Source: Granulicella arctica
Lineage (GTDB): Bacteria > Acidobacteriota > Terriglobia > Terriglobales > Acidobacteriaceae
Direction of reading: 5' to 3'
Assembly (NCBI RefSeq): GCF_013410065.1
Contig: NZ_JACCCW010000002.1
Span: forward strand, 1,853,518-1,917,517
Length of the DNA stretch: 64,000 nucleotides
A model generated the notes under the pieces. That model saw nothing but the letters and a program-made list of their open reading frames with translations. It had not been told where the DNA came from and did no database searches. The position numbers and the translations under genes are program-made. This document shows positions 1 through 7,739 of this stretch, piece by piece; positions within the stretch are counted from its first letter, which is position 1, and every line of letters starts with the position of its first letter.

Positions 1-66
1 GCAGCGCAGTCGAAGGACCTGCATTGGTTCTTGCACTTGCCGTTGTTCGTTCTTCCCCAATCACCT

Positions 67-375
67 CTAATCCAGGTCGAACTCCCGCAGTGGCTTCCCC
101 GTATCCGGCGTCTCCTTCGCCTTCTTCACCGCCTCGGCAAACTTCTTCGCCAGCACATCGTCCTTGTTCTTCTGCGCATCCACCGACTGCCGAAACAAAC
201 TCTCCCGCCGCGAATCCGACTCCCGCAACGCCGCCGCCGCCTGCCCAAAGTCCTCGAACATCTTCTTCCGCGGAGCAGACGTATGCGCAATCACCGTCCG
301 CGTCACCGGGTCCACCTTCAGCATCGCCCCACAATCCGGACAGCTCACCTCAAACGGCTCATCACTCATCCCCAT
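67..375 (-). CDS. Small CPxCG zinc-ribbon-like protein
   Basis: This 102-residue soluble protein has no recognised function. Near the N terminus the segment SCPDCGAMLKVD looks like one knuckle of a zinc ribbon. No second CxxC pair follows, so metal binding would need a dimer or a partner. The remainder is charged and probably helical, rich in Lys, Glu and Ala (for example FAEAVKKAKE), and ends acidic. It lies downstream of bshC on the same strand but is separated from it by nearly 400 bases, so a shared transcript is doubtful. Codon use matches the GC-rich neighbours, which supports it being real. The antisense frames over it are Pro/Ser-rich and look like artefacts. Confidence 0.7.
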   Translation of the reverse strand: MGMSDEPFEVSCPDCGAMLKVDPVTRTVIAHTSAPRKKMFEDFGQAAAALRESDSRRESLFRQSVDAQKNKDDVLAKKFAEAVKKAKETPDTGKPLREFDLD

Positions 376-770
376 CGCATCATCCTCAGCCCCTCATTCT
401 AAAACGCCGCACACCGGAACCGTCCCACCCCAAAACCTTGTCAAGCCCCCAAACCCAACCTCAAAACCCAAAATCCTCCATAACCGACACAAAATAAACC
501 TCTTAGGTCGCGGAAAAAACATGGAGAATCTTGGCACATTACCCCTACCCAATCCTCTAAACTAAAAACAGAGGATAAAACTCAGCCCTGACGACACAAA
601 AACTCGCTGCCCCTCTCGAAACGAGCGCCGTAAGCCTCATAGAATCTTATATTTGCGTACAACCCAAATGGAATCTTATATTTAGCCGCAACATCCTATC
701 TAAATATAGGTAAATAAACCACTTAGAAGAATAGTGGAGGGGGGGGGGAGGGGGCCAACGAAGCGGCCAG
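376..770. other. AT-rich intergenic region with repeats
   Basis: About 395 bases without a convincing gene lie between the end of bshC and the start of the small CPxCG gene. It holds a 7-bp hairpin (552-576, arms ATCCTCT/AGAGGAT), two exact copies of a 13-mer (642-654 and 671-683), an inverted repeat (TATATTTAG 677-685 with CTAAATATA 700-708) and a G-rich tract (736-754). Local composition from about 640 to 725 is far more AT-rich than the neighbours. Confidence 0.6.
642..683. repeat. Direct repeat of GAATCTTATATTT
   Basis: The 13-mer GAATCTTATATTT occurs exactly twice, at 642-654 and 671-683, giving a 29-base period, or close to three helical turns. The second copy runs into an inverted repeat with CTAAATATA at 700-708. 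This could be an operator for a dimeric regulator or a remnant of a duplication; nothing in the sequence decides between them. Confidence 0.6.
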
Positions 771-2405
771 CTAAAGCCGAACCACCACATGCCCCGGACA
801 AAGGTTCTCCGCCTCCGTCACCAGACGTTCGATCAACCCATCGCCATACCGAGCCAGAAACCAAACCCCACCCAGCGTCCGCTCCTGCGGATGTCCACCC
901 GGAAACAGATGCAGCGTCAGCGCCTCCGCATGCTTCCGTAGACTCGCCTCCTTCTGTAGCTCGAAGGTCGCTGCAATCCGTCGCAGCCGATTCATCTGGT
1001 ACCGCATCTTGTTACCCGACACCTCAGCCGACTTGCCCAAACTCGCATCCATCGCCCCCAGATACTCCGTCAACGCCGCCAGCTCCGCATCCATCGCCTT
1101 GCCGACCGCAGCCAGCTTTCGCTTTCCTTCGATCGGCATCGCCCGAGCGCCCAGCCGTTGCGCCAGAGCCTCAGCCGTCGCCATCGCATCCGGCAGACTC
1201 ACCTCATGCCGATCCATCACCGTCGCAATCGCCGGCTCGATCAGCGTCGCGCTCAACCGCGGCAACACCGGCGTAATCCGCCCTAAAATCGCCTCATACA
1301 ACACCGCAGACTGCGCGAAATAAGCAATCTCCGCCGGTCCGCCAACATACGCCGCAGTCGGCAGAATCGTATCCTGAAACACCGGCCGCAGCAGCGCATT
1401 CGGACTGATCCGCTCCGGCTCAGCCGCAAGAATCGCCAGCAGATCCGCCGTCGAATACACCTTCCCGCCAGCCTTCCACGCACCATCCGCGCTCCGCCGC
1501 AACGCCAATCGCTCACCGCTCGACGCATCGACCAGAAACAGAAGCGACGATCCCGCCGCAACCAACACCTGCGCGTGAAAACCGCCAGCCTCAAGCTCCG
1601 CCGTCCGCGCCACCAGAGCCTCATGCAGAGCATCCGCATGCTCGATCGCATACCGCAGCGTCGACGCGCCCAGCGCATGAAAGGCGCGCCCAGCCGCATC
1701 CATCACAATCAAGCCTTCCGCCGCGAACACCCGCGCCATCAGCCGCGCAAACGCTCCGCCCAGCGTCGGCTCATAACCATCCCGAGCCGCATAACACTCC
1801 CGCAACACATCGGAGATCGGAGCCCATGTCAACAACTCGCTCGCCTGATCGAGAACCGCATCCATCTCGGCGCCCAACGCAACCACGCCAACCGGAACAG
1901 CACCCGAAGTCTTCAGCTCCGCCCGCAGCGTCTCCACCGAAGTCTTACTCAGCAACGCAACATGATCCACCTCAGCCAGATCATGGTCCTCCGTCGCCAG
2001 CCAGAACACCGGCACATGATCGATCCCAGTCGCCGCCGTTGCCTGCTTCGCCCGCGCAATCGCCGTCGCAGCCTTCAGCAACGTCAGCAGCGGACCACCA
2101 AACAAACCAACCTGCTGTCCCGTCACAACCGCTCGCGCACCAGCTCGCAGCCTGGCAATATTCGCCATCGCTGCCGCGCCCGCGCCAAGCTCCACGCTCT
2201 GCTGCTCCAGCGCATCCGCCAATCGAGCAGCATCCACAACGCCGACCGCTTTGCCAATCCACTTCCCCGCAAACGGTTCAGCTCCATACCATCGTCGCAC
2301 CGGCGAACTCGCCGCGCTGTCGCCCGTCGCCAGATACTCCCGATATAACGCAGAGATATGCGGCAACACCGTGATGGGGAAACACTCTGTACTCATCGCA
2401 ACCAC
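771..2405 (-). CDS. bshC: Bacillithiol biosynthesis cysteine-adding enzyme BshC
   Basis: BshC adds cysteine to glucosamine-malate in the last step of bacillithiol synthesis, in the cytoplasm. The 544 residues match the usual family length of about 540. Recognisable blocks are TGQQVGLFGGPL (residues 95-106) and VFWLATEDHDLAEVDH (133-148), which form the nucleotide-binding-like core, and a C-terminal half typical of the family's coiled-coil region, ending in a segment with FPGGHPQERTLG. The start is either GTG at 2405, with GGAG only four bases upstream, or ATG at 2396; I kept the longer form. It is divergent from the Nudix gene. No other bacillithiol gene (bshA, bshB) is seen here, so the pathway genes are scattered. 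Confidence 0.93.
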   Translation of the reverse strand: MVAMSTECFPITVLPHISALYREYLATGDSAASSPVRRWYGAEPFAGKWIGKAVGVVDAARLADALEQQSVELGAGAAAMANIARLRAGARAVVTGQQVGLFGGPLLTLLKAATAIARAKQATAATGIDHVPVFWLATEDHDLAEVDHVALLSKTSVETLRAELKTSGAVPVGVVALGAEMDAVLDQASELLTWAPISDVLRECYAARDGYEPTLGGAFARLMARVFAAEGLIVMDAAGRAFHALGASTLRYAIEHADALHEALVARTAELEAGGFHAQVLVAAGSSLLFLVDASSGERLALRRSADGAWKAGGKVYSTADLLAILAAEPERISPNALLRPVFQDTILPTAAYVGGPAEIAYFAQSAVLYEAILGRITPVLPRLSATLIEPAIATVMDRHEVSLPDAMATAEALAQRLGARAMPIEGKRKLAAVGKAMDAELAALTEYLGAMDASLGKSAEVSGNKMRYQMNRLRRIAATFELQKEASLRKHAEALTLHLFPGGHPQERTLGGVWFLARYGDGLIERLVTEAENLCPGHVVVRL

Positions 2406-2543
2406 TCGTCTCCAGGAGCCTGTTTCTTGAGCCTACGCAACACCGTCAGCGCCTGCAAATCCATCCATCCATTCAACTCAAAAGAAGTCAGTTCGTTGGA
2501 TGCCGCACACCGCCGCTCCGATGCAAGATGATACCGTAGCCTC

Positions 2544-3209
2544 ATGGCTGCCACATCACGCAAAACAACCATCGCCAAGTCCGCAATCAAGTCAATTGCC
2601 GCTAAAACCCCTAAAACCTTAAAGACCAGCCCATTCGCAAAGCCCAAGGCCTCGCTCAAGGCAAAGCTCATCTCCTCAAAGATCGCCTACAAAGGAAAAG
2701 TCTTCAACGTCTACACCGACACCGTCATCGAGCCCGGCGGCAGAAAGAACACCCGCGACGTCATCCACCACAACGGCTCCGTCGTCATCCTCGCCATCGA
2801 CGAATCGACGAACCCCAACGATCCTGACGTCATCCTCGAGCGCCAGTATCGTCACGCCGCCGGTCAGTTCCTCATCGAGCTTCCCGCCGGACGCATCGAG
2901 CCTGAGGAAGCTCCTCTCGCCGCCGCAAAGCGCGAGATGATCGAAGAGACCGGCTATCGCGCAAAGCGCTGGACGCTGCTCACAAAATACTTCGCGAGCC
3001 CCGGCTTCCTCGGTGAATGGATGCAAATCTACCTCGCCCGCGACATCCGCGAAGGCATCGCAAAACCCGAACCCGACGAGCACATCGAGATCCAGCGCCT
3101 CCCACTCTCCGAAGCCATGAAGCTCGTCGCAACCGGTCAGATCCACGACGGCAAGACGATCATCGGCCTCTCGCTCTACGACGCTGCCCGCCGCGCAGGA
3201 CGCATCTAG
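2544..3209 (+). CDS. Nudix hydrolase, ADP-ribose pyrophosphatase type
   Basis: This enzyme of 221 residues carries a complete Nudix box at residues 116-138: GRIEPEE, then REMIEETGY, matching GX5EX7REUXEEXGU. Upstream, the order of strands (VFNVYTDTVIEPGG, then VILERQYRHAAGQFLIELPAG) resembles ADP-ribose or nucleoside-diphosphate-sugar pyrophosphatases of the NudF group, which cleave ADP-ribose to AMP and ribose phosphate. The first 45 residues are an unusual Lys/Ala/Thr-rich extension (AKSAIKSIAAKTPKTLKT) with no in-frame alternative ATG before the conserved core, so it is probably translated. It has no clear Shine-Dalgarno sequence. The exact substrate cannot be read from the sequence. Confidence 0.88.
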   Translation: MAATSRKTTIAKSAIKSIAAKTPKTLKTSPFAKPKASLKAKLISSKIAYKGKVFNVYTDTVIEPGGRKNTRDVIHHNGSVVILAIDESTNPNDPDVILERQYRHAAGQFLIELPAGRIEPEEAPLAAAKREMIEETGYRAKRWTLLTKYFASPGFLGEWMQIYLARDIREGIAKPEPDEHIEIQRLPLSEAMKLVATGQIHDGKTIIGLSLYDAARRAGRI

Positions 3210-3250
3210 CACATTCCCAATGCCCCCCTGACTTACGTAACCTCTGCTGT

Positions 3251-3287
3251 AATGGCGTGAGAAATGGGAAACCATGCTCACGCCATT
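3251..3287 (+). promoter_or_regulatory. Long GAAA-capped hairpin in cold-shock gene leader
   Basis: An 11-bp perfect stem (AATGGCGTGAG at 3251-3261 with CTCACGCCATT at 3277-3287) encloses a short internal loop, a second 4-bp stem (ATGG 3264-3267, CCAT 3272-3275) and a GAAA tetraloop (3268-3271). It lies 42 bases past the Nudix stop and 67 bases before the TTG start of the cold-shock gene. No T-run follows, so a simple terminator is unlikely; a 5' leader structure of the csp mRNA fits better. Confidence 0.65.
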
Positions 3288-3354
3288 TGCGTCTGACTTC
3301 CTTAACCGGGATGAGCGAACATGCACCTCTCGGGAAGCGTAAGGAGAAAAGACA

Positions 3355-3573
3355 TTGGCACAGTACAAAGGACAGGTGAAGTGGTTCAACAATGCGAAAG
3401 GCTACGGCTTTCTCGGTCGTGATGATGGCGCTGATGTGTTTGTGCACTACAGTTCGATTCAGCTCGAAGGGTATAAAAGTCTGAAAGAAGGCGACGCCGT
3501 CGAGTTCGATATCATCGAGGGCGCAAAGGGTCCGCAAGCCGATCAGGTCACTCGCCTGAAGGAAGCTCTCTAG
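3355..3573 (+). CDS. Cold-shock protein, CspA family
   Basis: This is a 72-residue single cold-shock domain, an RNA/ssDNA-binding OB fold that acts as an RNA chaperone. Both nucleic-acid motifs are present: RNP1 as KGYGFLGR and RNP2 as VFVHYS. The N-terminal [14 protein letters not shown] is diagnostic. Translation starts at TTG (3355), chosen because AAGGAG lies at 3341-3346 with ideal spacing and the protein begins where the family begins. The C terminus is slightly longer than E. coli CspA (residues [14 protein letters not shown]). A long hairpin occupies the leader at 3251-3287 and could make expression temperature dependent, as seen for other cspA leaders, though this is inference. Confidence 0.93.
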   Translation: MAQYKGQVKWFNNAKGYGFLGRDDGADVFVHYSSIQLEGYKSLKEGDAVEFDIIEGAKGPQADQVTRLKEAL

Positions 3574-3658
3574 CCGTCAGTGAAGGGTGGATTCGCGGAG
3601 AGATCGCTTCTAGCCGCATACTAACGACAGGTGGCTAACAATCCACCGCACTGAGCTT

Positions 3659-5401
3659 ATGGATAACATCACGATTGCCCGGCTGCTCGACGAAACAGCA
3701 GCTCTTCTCGAAATTGATTCTGCCGATCCCTTCCGCATCCGTTCGTATCGACGCGCTGCCGAGGCCGTCGAACAGCAGACAACGCAACTCGCGACCCTCG
3801 TCGCAGAGCCAAAGCAGCTCCTCGCCATCGCCGGCATCGGCAAAGGCATGGCAGCGAACATCGTCGACCTCGTCAACACCGGCTCCATGCAGCTACGCGA
3901 AGAGCTGTTGCAGAAGTACCGCCCAACCATGCTGGAGCTGCTGCGTCTTCCAGGCATGGGTCCAAAAACCGTAGCTCTCGTCTGGTCCGCACTCGGAGTC
4001 TCCGACATCGACCAGCTCGAAGCCGCCGCCAAATCCGGGCAGATGAACACGCTTCCTCGCATGGGAGAGAAGTTCGTCACCAAGCTCCTCAAGGGCATCG
4101 AAGACTATCGCAAGAACTCCAGCCGCTTCCGTGTCGATCAGGCACGCGAATACGCCGACAAGATCTCCGCGCTCATCCTCAGCTTTCCCGGCATCGAGCA
4201 GGTCACACCCGCCGGTTCGCTCCGACGCGGCCGCGAGACCTGCGGCGACCTCGATCTGCTCGCCACAGGACCAGCCTGTGAGCCCGATGTTGTCGCTGCC
4301 GCCGTCGAATACGTCGCAACATTGCCGCTCATCGACAAGCTCCTCGCACGCGGCCAGAACAAGGTCTCCTTCACCCTGCGCAACAACCTCCAGGTCGATG
4401 TCCGCCTGCTTCCACGCGCCAGCTACGGCGCGGCGCTGCAATACTTTACCGGCTCCAAACACCACAACGTCGCACTCCGCCAGCGCGCCATCAAGCGCGG
4501 CCTGACGCTCAGCGAATACGCGCTGCTACGCCTCGAAGACAACAAGATCATTGCCTCAGAATCAGAAGAAGACATCTACCGCGCCCTCGATCTCGACTAC
4601 ATCCCGCCCGAGCTGCGCGAGAACTCCGGCGAACTCGAAGCCGCCGCAAACCACACGCTGCCGCATCTCATCACCCGCGCCGACATCCGCGGCGATCTGC
4701 ACATGCACACCAACGCCACCGACGGCCGCGACACCATCCGTCAGATGGCCGAAGCTGCGCTCGCACGCGGCCTCAGCTACATCGCCATCACCGACCACTC
4801 AAAGAACCTCGCCATGACCAATGGCCTCGACGACGCTCGCGCCCTCGCCCACGTCAAGCGCATCCGCGAGATCGACGCCGAGATGGAAGGCCGCATCCGC
4901 ATCCTTCCCGGCATCGAGGTCGACATCCTCGCCGACGGCTCCCTCGACCTCGAAGACAGCACCCTCGCCCAGATGGACATCGTCGTCGCCAGCGTCCACT
5001 CGCACTTCGCCCAACCCATTGAGGAGATGACAGCCCGCGTCCTCCGCGCCATCGAGAACCCTCACGTCCGCATCCTCGGCCATCCAACCGGACGTCTCGT
5101 CCTCAAGCGCGAACCCTTCGCCATCGACATCGACACCATCTTGAAACGAGCTTCTGAGCTAGGCGTAGCCGTAGAACACAACGCCGCTCCAGCCCGAGCC
5201 GACCTCAACGATCTTCACCTGCGCCTCGCCAAACAATATGGTTGCAAGATCGTCATCGACACCGACGCCCACGCAACCGAAGAACTCGACCAGATGATCT
5301 ACGGCATCACCCAACTCCGCCGCGCCTGGCTCACACCCGCCGACATCCTCAACACGCTCCCCCTCGACAACTTCCTCACCGCGCTACGTCCAAAGCCCTG
5401 A
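3659..5401 (+). CDS. polX: DNA polymerase/3'-5' exonuclease PolX
   Basis: This 580-residue protein has the full bacterial PolX architecture. It runs from an N-terminal helix-hairpin-helix lyase-like domain (about 1-150, with IAGIGKGMA and LPGMGPKT hairpins), through a polymerase beta-type nucleotidyltransferase domain (GSLRRGRETCGDLDLL at 186-201 supplies two catalytic Asp, and QVDVRLL near 245 the third), to a C-terminal PHP phosphoesterase domain from about 343. PHP metal ligands are visible in GDLHMHTNATDG, AITDHS, GIEVDI, SVHSHF, GHPTGR and DTDAH. Such enzymes fill short gaps and trim 3' ends in base excision repair. The gene converges on the DUF6314 gene with only four bases between the two stops. 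Confidence 0.95.
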   Translation: MDNITIARLLDETAALLEIDSADPFRIRSYRRAAEAVEQQTTQLATLVAEPKQLLAIAGIGKGMAANIVDLVNTGSMQLREELLQKYRPTMLELLRLPGMGPKTVALVWSALGVSDIDQLEAAAKSGQMNTLPRMGEKFVTKLLKGIEDYRKNSSRFRVDQAREYADKISALILSFPGIEQVTPAGSLRRGRETCGDLDLLATGPACEPDVVAAAVEYVATLPLIDKLLARGQNKVSFTLRNNLQVDVRLLPRASYGAALQYFTGSKHHNVALRQRAIKRGLTLSEYALLRLEDNKIIASESEEDIYRALDLDYIPPELRENSGELEAAANHTLPHLITRADIRGDLHMHTNATDGRDTIRQMAEAALARGLSYIAITDHSKNLAMTNGLDDARALAHVKRIREIDAEMEGRIRILPGIEVDILADGSLDLEDSTLAQMDIVVASVHSHFAQPIEEMTARVLRAIENPHVRILGHPTGRLVLKREPFAIDIDTILKRASELGVAVEHNAAPARADLNDLHLRLAKQYGCKIVIDTDAHATEELDQMIYGITQLRRAWLTPADILNTLPLDNFLTALRPKP

Positions 5402-5405
5402 GCCA

Positions 5406-5840
5406 TCATCGCCTACGGTACTGAGTGTGGATCACGTAATCCTTCCTTGGACCACGCACCTCATGCCGCACAGCGAAGCTCTCATCCTCACCAATCCGAT
5501 ACTCCGACATATACACATCGTCGCTACACGCATGCCGCGCAACAGCCCGCAGGCAACCATCGACCTCCACGTGAAACTCCAGCTCATGAAAGAGCGCTAG
5601 CGTTTCCGCAAACAGCACAGCAAGGCCAGCTTCCCTCTTTCGATAGAGATAGCGCTGTTCGCCATGCAAGATCTCACCACCAGCCAGACGCACCTCTGCC
5701 CACTCCTCATACAGCGCAGTACTCATATCCATTGGCGACACCGTAGCTCGGCCAGTCATGCTCGCCTGCCCCGGAATCTCCCGGACAAAGCTCCACTCGC
5801 CCACAAGCCAGCCGAATACCGCACCCGCAGCCAATGCCAT
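5406..5840 (-). CDS. DUF6314 family protein
   Basis: A 144-residue protein without signal peptide or clear membrane span. The pattern fits the DUF6314 family: WLVGEWSFVREI near the start, then G-A-hydrophobic strand repeats, LYEEWAEVRLAGG, RYLYR, and the C-terminal signature RGPRKDYVIHTQYRR. The family probably adopts a small beta-barrel (lipocalin-like) fold and its biochemical role is unknown. It converges with polX and diverges from ctaB across 91 bases, so it is most likely transcribed alone. Family assignment rests on the C-terminal GPRKDYV-type motif and the overall length. Confidence 0.75.
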   Translation of the reverse strand: MALAAGAVFGWLVGEWSFVREIPGQASMTGRATVSPMDMSTALYEEWAEVRLAGGEILHGEQRYLYRKREAGLAVLFAETLALFHELEFHVEVDGCLRAVARHACSDDVYMSEYRIGEDESFAVRHEVRGPRKDYVIHTQYRRR

Positions 5841-5931
5841 GGCTCGATCTTAGCCGAGCCGCCTAAGCCGAGCCGCGTAGACGGGCGGTTTCACGCGAAC
5901 TTCCAGCCCACAACGCGCTAAACTAATCTCT

Positions 5932-6894
5932 GTGGCTACCTCCGCGACATCCGACCAGGTCTTAGCGCCCGCGAAGGCCGCCAATCCCACGCTGTTCGCC
6001 GACTACGCGACCCTCTTCAAGCTCCGCGTCTCCACCATGGTCATCATCACCGCTGGAGCCGGTTTCTACCTCGGCAGCCTACGCAGCGGCATCAGCCCCT
6101 TTCACGCCGGGCTCGTCCAGGCGCTAATCGGAATCGCCGTCGTCACCTGCGGCTCCAGCGCGCTCAATCAAGCTCTCGAGCGCAAGACCGATCTGCTCAT
6201 GCGCCGCACCGCTGACCGCCCCATGGCCGCAGGCCGCATCGGCTTTGCCCACGGGCTCATCCTCGGCTTCGCAGCAACCTTCCTGGGTTCACTCTATCTC
6301 GCGTACATCACCAATCTCCTGACCGGAACCCTTACCCTGCTGACGGCCATCAGCTACGTCGCCATCTATACGCCGCTCAAGCGAGTCACCACCGTCAACA
6401 CCTTCATCGGCGCGTTTCCCGGAGCGCTGCCGCCGCTCATCGGCTGGACCGCCGCGCGCGGCATGATCGAGTGGCCCGGCGTCGCGCTCTTCGCCATCCT
6501 CTTCGTCTGGCAGTTCCCCCACTTCATGGCCATCGGCTGGATGTACCGCGAGGACTACGCACGCGCCGGTATTCGGCTCACCCCCACGCTTGCCAACACG
6601 CGCTACGCAGCTCGCTCCACCGTCATCCAGTCGCTCTTCTACGCCATCCTCATGATCCCCGTAAGCCTATGGCCAGTCAGCCTCGGCATCACAGGCTACG
6701 TCTACGGAGTCGCCGCCACGCTGCTCGGCCTCGGCTATCTCTGGTACACCATCCGCTTCTGGCGGATCGTTCACGAGCCAGACGCAACAGCCTCTCGCCA
6801 GTACGCACGCGACCTGCTCCGCATCTCCGTCATCTATCTTCCCCTGCTCCTCGCCTCCATGATGCTCGACGCCAAAGGACGCCTTCTCTTCTAA
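5932..6894 (+). CDS. ctaB: Protoheme IX farnesyltransferase (heme O synthase)
   Basis: CtaB joins farnesyl diphosphate to heme B to make heme O for terminal oxidases. The 320-residue protein is a UbiA-type integral membrane prenyltransferase with about eight or nine spans. The prenyl-diphosphate site is seen as NQALERKTDLLMRRTADRP (residues 79-97), including the conserved DRPMAAGRI of CtaB proteins. A second loop, YTPLKRVTTVNTFIGAFPGALPP continuing into GW, is also typical. Translation begins at GTG 5932. Three further membrane or exported genes follow at very short spacing, starting with a DUF420 protein directly at the stop codon, indicating an oxidase-assembly operon. No oxidase subunit genes are in the window. 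Confidence 0.96.
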   Translation: MATSATSDQVLAPAKAANPTLFADYATLFKLRVSTMVIITAGAGFYLGSLRSGISPFHAGLVQALIGIAVVTCGSSALNQALERKTDLLMRRTADRPMAAGRIGFAHGLILGFAATFLGSLYLAYITNLLTGTLTLLTAISYVAIYTPLKRVTTVNTFIGAFPGALPPLIGWTAARGMIEWPGVALFAILFVWQFPHFMAIGWMYREDYARAGIRLTPTLANTRYAARSTVIQSLFYAILMIPVSLWPVSLGITGYVYGVAATLLGLGYLWYTIRFWRIVHEPDATASRQYARDLLRISVIYLPLLLASMMLDAKGRLLF

Positions 6895-7449
6895 ATGGAA
6901 CGCTCACTCAGCAAGCCATCGGAACTCCGCACGCCGCCTACAGTCATCGCGACCATCATCGTCGTCAGCGCGCTCGCCAGTGCGCTCATCTGCTACCTCG
7001 TCTACTTTCACGCACCCTCCGATGTGACCGGAACGCACATGCGTTCGCTGCCTTTCCTCAACGCCGTTCTCAACGCGCTCTCGACCATCGCGCTGGTCGC
7101 CGGGTTCCTCTTCATCCGCAGCCGTGAGATTGGCAAGCACCGTGCCGCGATGTTCACGGCGTTCTTCTTCTCGTCGATCTTCCTCGTCTCCTATCTGCTC
7201 AACTTCACCCTGCACGGCGAGACCCACTTCAATCGCCTCAGCCCGTGGTGGCCCTTCTACTGGAAGCTCCTGCTGACGCATGTTCTCTGCTCCATCCTCG
7301 CGCTCCCACTCATCCTTATCACCTTCTTCCTTTCGCTCACCGGCCGTTTCCCCGCACACAAGCGGCTCGCCCGCTACACCTTTCCCATCTGGCTGTACGT
7401 CTCCATCACCGGAGTCATCGTCTACGCCATGCAAGCCACCATCCACTAG
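6895..7449 (+). CDS. DUF420 membrane protein, CtaM/YozB-like
   Basis: This 184-residue membrane protein has five predicted spans. The features FLNAVLNALSTIAL, SREIGKHRAAMFTAF, SYLLNFTLHGET and FPAHKRLARYTFPIWLYVSITGVIVY identify the DUF420 family. In Firmicutes the family member CtaM (YozB) is needed for maturation of heme A/O-type oxidases, and the position here, with the ATG directly after the ctaB stop, supports the same role. Conserved His residues in the spans (GKHR, LHGE, LLTHV, HKRLAR) could coordinate heme or metal. The link to oxidase assembly rests on family knowledge and neighbourhood, not on any visible catalytic motif. Confidence 0.88.
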   Translation: MERSLSKPSELRTPPTVIATIIVVSALASALICYLVYFHAPSDVTGTHMRSLPFLNAVLNALSTIALVAGFLFIRSREIGKHRAAMFTAFFFSSIFLVSYLLNFTLHGETHFNRLSPWWPFYWKLLLTHVLCSILALPLILITFFLSLTGRFPAHKRLARYTFPIWLYVSITGVIVYAMQATIH

Positions 7450-7481
7450 CCGAGAGCCCTTCAGAGAGCACCAGACCCTTC

Positions 7482-7706
7482 ATGCAATCAGATACACGAC
7501 AGCTTCTCCGAACCGGGCTCTACATCTTCGGCACCGGTGCTTTCGCCGCCGCGCTCATGCTCTTCGCCTTCGGCGGCGTCACCAAAGCGGGACCACACAC
7601 CAACTCCGGCTGGCTCGCCCTGATGGTCGCCATGGGATGCCTGCCCACGGGCATGCTAACCCTCCTCCTCGGCCTCGCCAAACTCCTCGGAGACCGCCGC
7701 CGCTAG
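7482..7706 (+). CDS. Small two-span membrane protein
   Basis: This 74-residue protein has two hydrophobic helices (about residues 11-30 and 42-66) joined by a short polar loop, and a charged C-terminal LLGDRRR. The ATG at 7482 was chosen because it starts exactly before the first span; longer versions of the frame run back into the DUF420 gene. It sits 32 bases after that gene and 33 before the thioredoxin-fold gene, so it belongs to the ctaB operon. No family was recognised; a small accessory subunit of respiratory complex assembly is one possible role. Confidence 0.68.
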   Translation: MQSDTRQLLRTGLYIFGTGAFAAALMLFAFGGVTKAGPHTNSGWLALMVAMGCLPTGMLTLLLGLAKLLGDRRR

Positions 7707-7739
7707 CCTTCTGATATTCTCCGCACTGGAGCGAGCGCC

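Noticed and set aside
2393..2671. Minus-strand 92-codon frame over the Nudix N terminus
   Set aside because: It overlaps the Nudix coding sequence and the bshC start and has no family resemblance or ribosome binding site.
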